Origin: Sphingomonas hominis
GTDB lineage: Bacteria > Pseudomonadota > Alphaproteobacteria > Sphingomonadales > Sphingomonadaceae
DNA length: 64,000 nucleotides
NCBI RefSeq assembly: GCF_013328205.1
Contig: NZ_JABULH010000001.1
Coordinates: forward strand, 372,001-436,000
Direction: 5' to 3'
In this document: in pieces, positions 31,899 through 41,617 of the stretch
Numbering within the stretch: position 1 is the first letter of the stretch
How the letters are laid out: each line of letters begins with the position of its first letter
Notes under the pieces: generated by a model
The model's input: only the letters and a program-made list of their open reading frames with translations
Told to the model about the DNA's origin: nothing
Databases searched by the model: none
Translations under genes and position numbers: made by a program

Positions 31899-32259
31899 CG
31901 ATCATCCTCCCGCGCGCGGCCTCCCTGGTGCCGCATCATCGCCTCGCTCTAGGGGCAGGTGGCGAGTGGCGCTAGTGTGTGGCAGCGGCGCTTGGATGAG
32001 CCCGGCAAGCGATCGGCCGCCGCCCTGACTCGCAATGCCACGGGAGCACTACCATCTCGTCATCCCGGACTTGATCCAAGATCCCGCTTCTTCTCCGCCC
32101 CGATGCGAAAGCGGACCCCCGGATCAAGTCCGGGGCGACGACGGCAGACTTGTTCGGTTGGGCGAACGCCGCGAGCGCGCGAGACATCGCGATAGAATAG
32201 CCACGCGCCGCTCCCGCCCCATCGTGGACGCGCCCACTCGCGAGCGTTATCGCAACCCG
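31899..32259. other. 361-bp intergenic region with palindromic repeat
   Basis: It separates the divergent acyl-CoA ligase and gamma-glutamyltransferase genes. About 80 bases are occupied by the inverted repeat at 32058-32140. The rest shows no ORF or RNA that I can support and should contain both promoters. Confidence 0.6.
32058..32140. repeat. Intergenic palindromic repeat, class 'CCCGGACTTGATCC'
   Basis: CCCGGACTTGATCC (32064-32077) and GGATCAAGTCCGGG (32121-32134) form a perfect 14-bp inverted repeat with about 43 bases between. A related, more compact element lies at 52662-52737. The two share the CCCGGA-TTGATCC...GATCCCGCTTC order, so they belong to one dispersed family. Confidence 0.8.
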
Positions 32260-34053
32260 ATGCGCACCCGCCTCCTCGCCGCCGCCGCTCTCCTTCTCGC
32301 CTCCTGCGCACAGGTCCCGCCCGGCGCACCGCGCGCCGCGCCAGGCACCGGCGCCGCCCCGCGCACGCCCGGCTTCGTCGTTGCCTCCAACCCGCTCGCG
32401 GTCGACGCCGGGATGGCGGTGCTGCGCCGCGGCGGCAGCGCGGTCGACGCAGCGATCGCGGTGCAGGCGATGCTGTCGCTGGTCGAGCCGCAGAGCTCAG
32501 GCATCGGCGGCGGCGCGTTCATGACCTATTACGATGGCGCGGCACGCGACGTGACCGTTTATGACGGCCGCGAGGTCGCGCCCGCGGGTGCATCGGCCGA
32601 CATGTTCCTTGATCCGGCGACGGGAAAGCCGCTGCCGTTCGCACAAGCCGTGCTGTCCGGCCGCGCGACCGGCGTGCCCGGTGCGGTGGCGATGCTGGCA
32701 CAAGCGCACCGGCTCCACGGCGCACTCGCGTGGAACGTCCTGTTCGCCGACGCGCAGCGCACCGCGCGCGACGGTTTCATCGTCACGCCGCGGCTCGCGC
32801 GGATGCTCGGCGGTAGTTACGCGGAGCTGTCCGCCCCCGACGTCCAGCGCTACTTCGCCCGCCCCGGCGGCGGGTTGCTTAAAGCCGGCGACCGGCTGCG
32901 CAACCCGGCTTACGCCGCGTTCCTCTCGCGCCTCGCCGCGGAGGGCCCGTCCGCGCTCTACCGCGGCGAGACCGCGCGGCGCATCGTCGCACGCGTGGCG
33001 GCCGCGCCGTTGCCCGGCAGCTTGAGCGAGGCCGATCTCGCGGCGTACCAGCCGATCGCGCGTACGCCCGTGTGCGGCGCGTGGCGCGTGTACCGCGTCT
33101 GTGCCGCGCCGCCGCCCGCCAGCGGCGTCGGGCTGATCGAGCTGCTAGGCCTGCTCGAACGCACCGACATTGCGAAGCGTGGTCCGAACGATCCGCAGGC
33201 CTGGTACCTGTTCGCCGAGGCGAGCCGGCTGATGTACGCCGACCGCGACCGCTACGTCGCCGATCCCGCCTTCGTGCGCGTGCCGGTCGCCGGGATGATC
33301 GACCCGGCTTATCTCGATGCGCGCGCGCGGTTGATTGGATCAAGCGCCGGCCCCGCGCCGGTCGCGGGCACGCCGCCCGGCGCTCCGAAGGCAGGCGCCG
33401 ATGCGACGCGCGAGCCTGCCGGCACCTCGCACTTCATCGTCGGCGACGGCGCGGGCAATGTCGTGTCGATGACGACGACGGTCGAGTCGATCTTCGGCTC
33501 GGGCCGGATGGTCGACGGCTTCTTCCTCAACAACCAAATGACCGACTTCTCCTTTGCACCCCGCGATGCGAGCGGCCGCGCCGCGGTCAACGCGGTGGCA
33601 CCGGGCAAGCGCCCGCGCTCGTCGATGACGCCGCTCGTTCTGCTCGACCGCGAGGGGCGCTTCGCCGGCGCAATCGGCTCGGCGGGGGGCAACGCGATCC
33701 TCGCTTACGTCGCCAAGTCGCTGGTCGCTGCGATCGACTGGAACCTGCCGACGCAGGACGCGCTCGCGCAGCCCAACCTCGTCGCGCGCGGCGACGCGTT
33801 CCAGGGCGAGGTGACCAAGTTCTCGTCGCCGGTGCTGGCTGGCCTCGCAGCGCGCGGCGTCGCGCTCAAACCGGGGCAGGGTGAGGATTCGGGCGTCCAC
33901 GCGATGATCGTGCGCAGCGGAAACCGCTACGACGGCGGCTACGATCCGCGCCGCGAGGGCAAGGTAGTGGTGGAAGCGGTGCCCGCGCCGCGGATCAGGT
34001 CAATCAACGCCGACCGCGTCCGCAACGCACGCGAACCCGTCGCGGCGCAGTAA
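32260..34053 (+). CDS. ggt: Gamma-glutamyltransferase, lipoprotein form
   Basis: 597 aa. The first 16 residues plus LLASCAQ form a lipoprotein signal (Cys near position 16). The large-subunit half has GGSAVDAAIAVQAMLSLVEPQSSGIGGGAF. Autocleavage should occur before the Thr of AGTSHFIVGDGAGN, which becomes the catalytic nucleophile, and GSAGGNAI near the C-terminus is the oxyanion region. It hydrolyses gamma-glutamyl compounds such as glutathione in the periplasm. The 3' end overlaps the convergent pyrD gene by 54 bases. Confidence 0.93.
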   Translation: MRTRLLAAAALLLASCAQVPPGAPRAAPGTGAAPRTPGFVVASNPLAVDAGMAVLRRGGSAVDAAIAVQAMLSLVEPQSSGIGGGAFMTYYDGAARDVTVYDGREVAPAGASADMFLDPATGKPLPFAQAVLSGRATGVPGAVAMLAQAHRLHGALAWNVLFADAQRTARDGFIVTPRLARMLGGSYAELSAPDVQRYFARPGGGLLKAGDRLRNPAYAAFLSRLAAEGPSALYRGETARRIVARVAAAPLPGSLSEADLAAYQPIARTPVCGAWRVYRVCAAPPPASGVGLIELLGLLERTDIAKRGPNDPQAWYLFAEASRLMYADRDRYVADPAFVRVPVAGMIDPAYLDARARLIGSSAGPAPVAGTPPGAPKAGADATREPAGTSHFIVGDGAGNVVSMTTTVESIFGSGRMVDGFFLNNQMTDFSFAPRDASGRAAVNAVAPGKRPRSSMTPLVLLDREGRFAGAIGSAGGNAILAYVAKSLVAAIDWNLPTQDALAQPNLVARGDAFQGEVTKFSSPVLAGLAARGVALKPGQGEDSGVHAMIVRSGNRYDGGYDPRREGKVVVEAVPAPRIRSINADRVRNAREPVAAQ

Positions 34054-35019
34054 CGCGTCCAGCTCACGCAGCATGCGCGCGGGCAGGCCCGGCCCGCCGT
34101 AGACCATCGCGGTATAGACCTGCACCAGGCTCGCGCCCGCCCGGATGCGGGCATAGGCCTCCGCGCCGGTGTCGACGCCGCCCACCGCCACCAGCGGCAG
34201 CGCGCCGCCGGTCGCGCGCCGGAAATCCGACAACCGTTCGCGCGCCAGCGCCCGCAATGGCGCGCCTGAGAGCCCGCCCGTCTCGCCTTTGTGCCGCGAG
34301 GCGAGCGCGGGACGCGACACGGTGGTGTTGCCCATGATCAGCGCGTCAGCTCCGCCGTCGATCGCCGCGCGCGCAATGTCGTCGATCTGCGTCGGCGACA
34401 GGTCGGGTGCGACCTTGAGGAACAGCGGCGTCGCCCCCTTCGCCGCGCGACAGGCCGCGAGCAGGTCGCGGAGCGCCGCGCCCTCCTGCAGGTCGCGCAG
34501 GCGCGGCGTGTTGGGTGAGCTGATGTTGATCGTCACGTAATCGGCCACCCGCGCCGCGGCGGTGACGCCAGCTACGTAATCCGCCACGCGGTCGGCCGCG
34601 TCCTTGTTCGCGCCGACGTTGATCCCCAGCACTCCGCCACGCGTCGCCGCGCCTGCGCGCGCGATGCCCTCCGCCTGCCCACCGTTGTTGAACCCGAAGC
34701 GGTTGATGACCGCGGCGTCCTCGTGCAGCCTGAACAACCGCGGCTTGGCATTGCCTGGCTGCGGCAGCGGCGTCAGCGTCCCCACCTCCACCGCACCGAA
34801 GCCGAGCGCGAACCAGCCGGGGATCGCCCGCGCATCCTTGTCGACGCCCGCCGCCAGCCCGAGCGGATTGGCAAAGGTCAGCCCCGCCACGCGCGTCTCC
34901 AGCCGCGGCACGCGCGGACGCAGCACGGTTCCGGTCGCCCCCCAGGCCGACAGCAACCGAACCGCAGCGGTGTGTGCGCGTTCGGGATCGATCAGGCGGA
35001 GCAGGCGGGTGGCGGGCAT
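34000..35019 (-). CDS. pyrD: Dihydroorotate dehydrogenase (quinone), class 2
   Basis: 339-aa FMN enzyme of pyrimidine synthesis bound to the inner membrane. The N-terminal helix ATRLLRLIDPERAHTAAVRLL is the quinone-tunnel segment of class 2. NPLGLAAGVDKDA, INRFGFNN, the INISSPNTP loop with catalytic Ser, FLKVAPDLS and GGVDTGAEAYARIRAGA are all present. ATG 35019 begins the conserved helix. Its last 54 bases run under the end of ggt. Confidence 0.96.
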   Translation of the reverse strand: MPATRLLRLIDPERAHTAAVRLLSAWGATGTVLRPRVPRLETRVAGLTFANPLGLAAGVDKDARAIPGWFALGFGAVEVGTLTPLPQPGNAKPRLFRLHEDAAVINRFGFNNGGQAEGIARAGAATRGGVLGINVGANKDAADRVADYVAGVTAAARVADYVTINISSPNTPRLRDLQEGAALRDLLAACRAAKGATPLFLKVAPDLSPTQIDDIARAAIDGGADALIMGNTTVSRPALASRHKGETGGLSGAPLRALARERLSDFRRATGGALPLVAVGGVDTGAEAYARIRAGASLVQVYTAMVYGGPGLPARMLRELDALLRRDGFACVADAVGVD

Positions 35020-35099
35020 GACGCGCTTCTTCGCGGCGCCGCGCCGCCGGTTCAATCGTCATTTCGCCGCAACTGTAAAAATCGGCTAGGCTGTCGCTG

Positions 35100-35210
35100 T
35101 TTCCATCCAATACTTCACCGCGCCACGATGCTTGATAGCGGCTGCGACCCGAAGGGCTTCTTTAACGAAGTCCTTTCCTTCGGCCCGGCGATTCCTCGCC
35201 GGGCCATTTT
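35100..35210 (+). ncRNA. Candidate structured small RNA upstream of suf
   Basis: CCGAAGG (35149-35155) pairs with CCTTCGG (35177-35183) around an inner GCTTC/GAAGT stem. An intrinsic terminator-like stem follows at 35182-35205. The two stems share two bases, so they either stack or compete. The 5' end and promoter are not identified; the coordinates are approximate. Confidence 0.35.
35182..35210 (+). terminator. Intrinsic terminator upstream of the suf regulator
   Basis: GGCCCGGCGA and TCGCCGGGCC form a perfect 10-bp stem around TTCC, followed by ATTTTG. On the plus strand it would end a short transcript before the Rrf2 gene. Confidence 0.75.
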
Positions 35211-35292
35211 GTTCGCCTTACCCAATCAGCGTCATCGAGCATTCCGCATCGCAGCATCGGGTTGATTTATCCGTCGCACGGCGCCATCTGCC

Positions 35293-35315
35293 AATCGGAA
35301 CGATCCGCTCCGATT
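35293..35315. promoter_or_regulatory. 23-bp dyad, probable Rrf2/IscR-type operator
   Basis: AATCGGA (35293-35299) and TCCGATT (35309-35315) are perfect inverted arms 9 bases apart, 17 bases before the regulator's ATG. Symmetry and position suit autoregulation of the suf operon. It does not clearly match the classic E. coli IscR sites. Confidence 0.5.
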
Positions 35316-35332
35316 TGAGAACAATTCGCAAC

Positions 35333-35772
35333 ATGCGCCTGTCATCGCTCACCGACTACGCCGTCGTGCTGCTCACCGCGGCCGCGCGTCATTGCGGTGG
35401 CGTGGCGCGCCTGAACGCGACGATGCTGGCGGAGGAAACCGGTGTTCCGCTGCCGACCGCGCAGAAGCTGGTCAGCCGCCTCTCCGCCGCAGGGCTGATC
35501 GACAGCGTGCGCGGCACCGGTGGCGGGTTCCGCCTATCGCGACCGCCGTCCGCGATCACCATCGCCGACGTGGTCGAGGCGGTCGAGGGGCCGATCGTCA
35601 TGACCGCCTGCGTCGACGCGAGCGATCATGACTGCAACCTCTCCGGCGCGTGTCGCGTCAAGCCGCACTGGAACGCGGTCAACGAAGCGGTGCGCGGCGC
35701 ACTCGCGGGCATCACGCTCGCGCAGCTCGCTGTCGAGCCCGCTCCCACAACTCCGACAAAGGTTCTGGCATA

Positions 35773-35773
<1 letters not shown>
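35333..35773 (+). CDS. Rrf2/IscR-family regulator of the suf operon
   Basis: 146 aa. The winged helix (about 1-75, [17 protein letters not shown] and [18 protein letters not shown]) is followed by three cysteines, Cys93, Cys101 and Cys107, in [16 protein letters not shown], the cluster ligands of IscR-type sensors. It likely binds a 2Fe-2S or similar cluster and adjusts suf expression to Fe-S demand. The stop overlaps the sufB start (TAATG). No isc genes are nearby, consistent with SUF being the main pathway. Confidence 0.92.
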
Positions 35774-37257
<1,484 letters not shown>

Positions 37258-37271
37258 CCATCGCCCACCAC

Positions 37272-37362
37272 CGTCATGCTGAACTCGTTTCAGCATCCAT
37301 CGCGCCTTCGCCGGCCAAGCCGCATGGGGACGCATGGACCCTGAAACAAGTTCAGGGTGACG
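37272..37362. repeat. Palindromic repeat between sufB and sufC
   Basis: The arms at 37272-37300 and 37334-37362 carry CTGAACTCGTTTCAG and CTGAAACAAGTTCAG, inverted copies that differ at one base. Each arm is itself nearly self-complementary, so alternative folds exist. The element fills the sufB-sufC gap within the operon. Confidence 0.8.
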
Positions 37363-37425
37363 CCAGTCAGGTACGCACACGATCCCTGCATCGACCATCC
37401 GCATCATTTCCGAACCGAGAAGCAC

Positions 37426-38169
<744 letters not shown>

Positions 38170-38173
38170 CCAT

Positions 38174-38217
38174 CCTCCCCGGCACGGGGAGGGGGACCAG
38201 CGAAGCTGGTGGAGGGG
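38174..38217. repeat. Palindromic repeat between sufC and sufD
   Basis: CCTCCCC/GGGGAGG and ACCAGC/GCTGGT form two adjacent hairpins, ending GGAGGGG. This differs from the repeats at 37272 and 32058. Unlike those, only one unit is clear here. It lies in the transcribed sufC-sufD gap. Confidence 0.7.
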
Positions 38218-38287
38218 GATCGCGCCACGCGCACCGCCAGCCACAAGCACCCTCGACCAACCCGCTCCCCGCAGCGGAGACCATCCG

Positions 38288-39355
38288 ATGACCACCCTGG
38301 AACTCCCCTCCAACCGCGCCGAGGCGTGGCGCTGGGCCGATCTCGGCGCGCTCTCCGCTGCCGCGGCACTGGCACCGATCGCCCGGCCCGAGCACGATTT
38401 CCTCGACCTGCCAGGCGCACGCCTGCTGTTCGTCGACGGCCGGCTCGACGAGTCTGCCTCGACGCTCGGAGCGGTCACGCTCGGCGAGGTCACCGGCAGC
38501 GACCACGCGCTCGGCCGCCATGCGCGCACCGGCTGGTCGCTCCACCTCGACGCCCGCGCCGCCGCCGACCCGGTGCAGATCGTCCACGTCGCGACCGGCG
38601 CCGAGAACCACCTCGCCGCCGAGATCGTGCTGGCCGAGGATGCGGTTGCCGAAGTGACCGAGACCTTCGTCGGCGCCGGCTGGGCCAACCGCTACACGCG
38701 CACCCGCCTCGCGCGCGGTGCGCGGCTGATGCGCAACGTCCGCCTGCTCCAACCCGCCGGCTTCGTGTCGCTGCGCGAGGATGCCGACATCGGCGAGGCG
38801 GCGAGCCTCGTTTCCACCTTCCTCGGCGCTGGCGGGCAGGGCAGCCGCATCGACGCGCAACTCACCATGTCCGGCGAGGGCGCCTTCGCCGAATACGGCG
38901 GCGCGCTGCTCACTAGCGACACCCAGGCGCAGGAATGCGCCGTCCGCGTCAACCACGCGCAGCCCAACGGCGCGTCGCGACAGGTGTGGCGCGCCGTCGC
39001 CGCCGACCAGAGCCGCGCGAGCCTCGCCGCCGCGGTCGAGGTCGCGCGCCACGCGCAGAAGACTGACGGCGAGCAGTCCCTGCGTGGCCTGCTGCTCCAC
39101 CGCACCGCGACCGTGAACCTCAAGCCCGAGCTCGAGATCTTCGCCGACGACGTAAAGTGCGCGCACGGCGCCACCGTGGGCGAACTCGACCCGCGCGCGC
39201 TCTTCTACATGCAGAGCCGCGGCATTCCGCGCGCCCGCGCGCAGGCGATCCTGACCCACGCCTTCGTCGCCGACGTGCTCGACCGCATCGGCAACGAGAC
39301 CGTCCGCGCCGCCTTCGAGTCGGACGCCGACGCCTGGCTCGACGCCGCGCTGTGA
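38288..39355 (+). CDS. sufD: Fe-S cluster assembly protein SufD
   Basis: 355 aa, the SufB paralogue that completes the SufBC2D scaffold. It starts with the SufD-like NRAEAWRWADL, has the right-handed beta-helix core, and ends with LKPELEIFADDVKCAHGATVGELDPRALFYMQSRGIPRARAQAILTHAF in the family order, including the conserved Cys and His of KCAHG. The stop is 2 bases before a 44-codon ORF. Confidence 0.96.
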   Translation: MTTLELPSNRAEAWRWADLGALSAAAALAPIARPEHDFLDLPGARLLFVDGRLDESASTLGAVTLGEVTGSDHALGRHARTGWSLHLDARAAADPVQIVHVATGAENHLAAEIVLAEDAVAEVTETFVGAGWANRYTRTRLARGARLMRNVRLLQPAGFVSLREDADIGEAASLVSTFLGAGGQGSRIDAQLTMSGEGAFAEYGGALLTSDTQAQECAVRVNHAQPNGASRQVWRAVAADQSRASLAAAVEVARHAQKTDGEQSLRGLLLHRTATVNLKPELEIFADDVKCAHGATVGELDPRALFYMQSRGIPRARAQAILTHAFVADVLDRIGNETVRAAFESDADAWLDAAL

Positions 39356-39357
39356 CG

Positions 39358-39492
39358 ATGCGCGCGCCTGTGCTGTCCTACATGGGCGATCCCACCTACG
39401 TGACGGCACCGGCGTCGCGCCCGAACGTCGTCGCGCGCGCGCACATGCGTAGCGGTGTGACCTTTGTGACTTTCCAGCAGGTGCCGGCATGA
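39358..39492 (+). CDS. 44-aa ORF coupled between sufD and sufS
   Basis: The ORF begins 2 bases after the sufD stop and its stop overlaps the sufS ATG (ATGA), filling the gap exactly. The product MRAPVLSYMGDPTYVTAP... has no Cys, signal peptide or membrane helix, a Thr/Val/Ala-rich middle, and the ending FVTFQQVPA. No family is recognised. Its role may be only to couple sufD and sufS translation, or it may encode a small Suf-associated peptide. The codons are GC-rich like the neighbours. Confidence 0.5.
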   Translation: MRAPVLSYMGDPTYVTAPASRPNVVARAHMRSGVTFVTFQQVPA

Positions 39493-40700
39493 CCACGACC
39501 ACCACCGAACGCCCGCTCGACACGGTCGCCGACTTCCCCGCGATCCCCGATGGCTGGGCCTATCTCGACACCGCCGCCACGTCGCAGAAGCCGAAGCCCG
39601 TCATTGACGCGATCACCCGCGGCTATGACGAGACCTACGCCACCGTCCACCGCGGCGTGTATCAGCGCAGCGCCGACATGACGCTCGCCTACGAGGCCGC
39701 CCGCAGTCGCGTCGCATCGTTCATCGGTGGCAAGCCCGACGAGATCGTATTCGTCCGCGGCGCGACCGAGGGGATCAACCTCGTCGCCCACTCCTGGGTC
39801 GCGCAGCAGTTGAAGACCGGCGACCGCATCCTGCTGTCGCAGCTCGAACACCACAGCAACATCGTGCCGTGGCAGATGGCCGCCGAGCGCGTCGGCGCCG
39901 CGATCGACGTGATCCCGCTAACCGAGGATCACCGCATCGACCTCGACGCGATGGCGGCGATGATCACGCGTGAGCACAAGTTCGTCGCACTCGCCCACGT
40001 CTCGAACGTGCTCGGATCCGTCCTCGACGCTGCCCGTGCGACCGAGATCGCGCATTCGGTCGGCGCGAAGATCCTGATCGACGGTTGCCAGTCGGTGCCG
40101 CGCATGGCGGTCGACGTCGCCGCGATCGATTGCGACTTCTACGTCTTCTCCGGGCACAAGCTCTACGGCCCGACCGGCATCGGCGTGCTGTGGGGCAGGG
40201 GCGAGCTGTTGAACCAGATGCCGCCGTACCAGGGTGGCGGCTCGATGATCGACCGCGTTTCGTTCGAGCGTTCGACCTACGCGCCCGCGCCGACCCGCTT
40301 CGAGGCCGGCACGCCGCACATCGTCGGCGCGCTGGGCCTTCATGCCGCGATCGACTACGTGTCAGGGATCGGCCTCGACCGCATCCACGCGCACGAGGCG
40401 GCGCTCGTCGCCGACACGCGCGGCGCGCTGTCGCACCTGAATTCAGTCCGCGTGTTCGGCCCAGTCGACTCCGCCGGCATCGTCTCCTTCGCGATGGAGG
40501 GGGTGCATCCGCACGATATCGGCACCATCTTGGACGAGAGCCGGGTCGCGATCCGCGCCGGGCATCACTGCGCGCAGCCGCTGATGGCGAGCCTGGGTGT
40601 CGACGCCACCGCGCGGGTCAGCTTCGGCGTCTACAACGGTCTCAGGGACGTCGAGGCGCTGGTCGCCGGCATGGAACGGGTAAAGAGGATTTTCGGATGA
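39489..40700 (+). CDS. sufS: Cysteine desulfurase SufS
   Basis: 403-aa PLP enzyme, class II NifS-like, that supplies sulfur from cysteine. The PLP Lys is in FSGHKLYGPTG. The catalytic Cys is in RAGHHCAQPLM on the short SufS-type loop. QLEHHSNIVPWQ and YLDTAATSQKP are further signatures. No sufE gene is present in the operon, so a partner must be elsewhere or SufS works alone. Confidence 0.97.
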   Translation: MTTTTTERPLDTVADFPAIPDGWAYLDTAATSQKPKPVIDAITRGYDETYATVHRGVYQRSADMTLAYEAARSRVASFIGGKPDEIVFVRGATEGINLVAHSWVAQQLKTGDRILLSQLEHHSNIVPWQMAAERVGAAIDVIPLTEDHRIDLDAMAAMITREHKFVALAHVSNVLGSVLDAARATEIAHSVGAKILIDGCQSVPRMAVDVAAIDCDFYVFSGHKLYGPTGIGVLWGRGELLNQMPPYQGGGSMIDRVSFERSTYAPAPTRFEAGTPHIVGALGLHAAIDYVSGIGLDRIHAHEAALVADTRGALSHLNSVRVFGPVDSAGIVSFAMEGVHPHDIGTILDESRVAIRAGHHCAQPLMASLGVDATARVSFGVYNGLRDVEALVAGMERVKRIFG

Positions 40701-41161
40701 GCGAAGACTCCGATCGGATCGAAGTGCAGGAGGTGGCGGCGGTGACCGCTCCCCCACGCGCACGTGTCGAGGACGCGGTCGACGCTCCCCGCGAGCGCGA
40801 TTACCTGACCGGCTTCCTCCAGCAGAAGCCGGCTGCTGACCAGCCCGGCGAACCCGGCGGCGCGCTGTACGAGGGCGTGATCGACGCGCTCAAGGACATT
40901 TTCGACCCCGAAATCCCGGTCAACATTTACGACCTCGGCCTGATCTACGGCGTCGAGGTCACCGACGAGGGCCAGGCGATCGTCACCATGACGCTGACCA
41001 CCCCGCACTGCCCGGTCGCCGAGTCGATGCCCGCCGAGGTCGAGATGCGCGTGGCGGCGGTGTCCGGCATCGCCTTTGCCGACGTCAATCTCGTCTGGGA
41101 CCCGCCGTGGGACCCGCAGAAGATGTCCGACGACGCCAAGCTCGAACTCGGCATGTTGTGA
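40697..41161 (+). CDS. sufT: SufT, DUF59 (MIP18-like) Fe-S maturation protein
   Basis: 154 aa. A disordered, charged first 55 residues precede the DUF59 domain: VIDALKDIFDPEIPVNIYDLGLIYGVEV, TLTTPHCPVAESMP with the conserved Cys, and VWDPPWDPQKMSDDAKLELGM. It helps move clusters to client proteins. ATG 40697 overlaps the sufS stop (ATGA). Confidence 0.95.
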   Translation: MSEDSDRIEVQEVAAVTAPPRARVEDAVDAPRERDYLTGFLQQKPAADQPGEPGGALYEGVIDALKDIFDPEIPVNIYDLGLIYGVEVTDEGQAIVTMTLTTPHCPVAESMPAEVEMRVAAVSGIAFADVNLVWDPPWDPQKMSDDAKLELGML

Positions 41162-41171
41162 GGATCACCAG

Positions 41172-41528
41172 ATGACCGACGTTCGTACTCGTCAGCGCCC
41201 CGCCGCGCTCAACCTGACACCGACCGCCGAGGCACGCATCGCGTCGCTGATGGCGCGCGCGCCCGCCGACGCGATCGGCGTCAAGCTGTCGACGCCGCGC
41301 CGCGGTTGCTCGGGCCTGGCCTATTCGGTCGACTACGTCACCGAGGCCAAGCCGTTCGACGAGAAGATCGAGACACCCGGCGGCACGCTCTGGGTCGACG
41401 GCGGCTCGATCCTCTATCTGATCGGCTCGACGATGAACTGGGTCGAGGACGATTTCACCGCCGGCTTCGTCTTCAACAATCCCAACGCCAAGGGCGCGTG
41501 CGGTTGCGGCGAGAGCTTCACCGTCTGA
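41172..41528 (+). CDS. sufA: A-type Fe-S carrier SufA
   Basis: 118 aa with the three cysteines of A-type carriers, Cys46 in RRGCSGLAY, Cys110 and Cys112 in ACGCGES. It receives clusters from SufBCD and passes them on. It is the last gene of the suf operon, 10 bases after sufT, with GAGGATC upstream of the ATG. Confidence 0.95.
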   Translation: MTDVRTRQRPAALNLTPTAEARIASLMARAPADAIGVKLSTPRRGCSGLAYSVDYVTEAKPFDEKIETPGGTLWVDGGSILYLIGSTMNWVEDDFTAGFVFNNPNAKGACGCGESFTV

Positions 41529-41617
41529 GCTAATTTCCTACAGGTTAGTGCGACCGCGCGTGACAATGGGGCGTTGACCCTCCTAATCGTGTCGCAAGCA
41601 CTAATCGGGGGTCCTGT

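Larger units (their letters stand above)
35020..35332. other. 313-bp pyrD/suf regulatory region
   Basis: This divergent intergenic region holds a structured RNA candidate with a terminator (35149-35210), then a 23-bp dyad (35293-35315) just before the Rrf2 gene. An open frame starting at 35128 runs through the hairpins and is judged unlikely to be translated. Confidence 0.6.

Noticed and set aside
35128-35265. 45-codon ORF upstream of the suf regulator
   Set aside because: It runs straight through a nested hairpin and an intrinsic terminator, has no ribosome-binding site, and its product has no recognisable feature. The RNA-structure reading explains the sequence better.
41575-41603. TTGACC near 41575 as the glgP promoter -35
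   Set aside because: No acceptable -10 box lies 16-18 bases downstream, so the promoter of the glg cluster remains unassigned.
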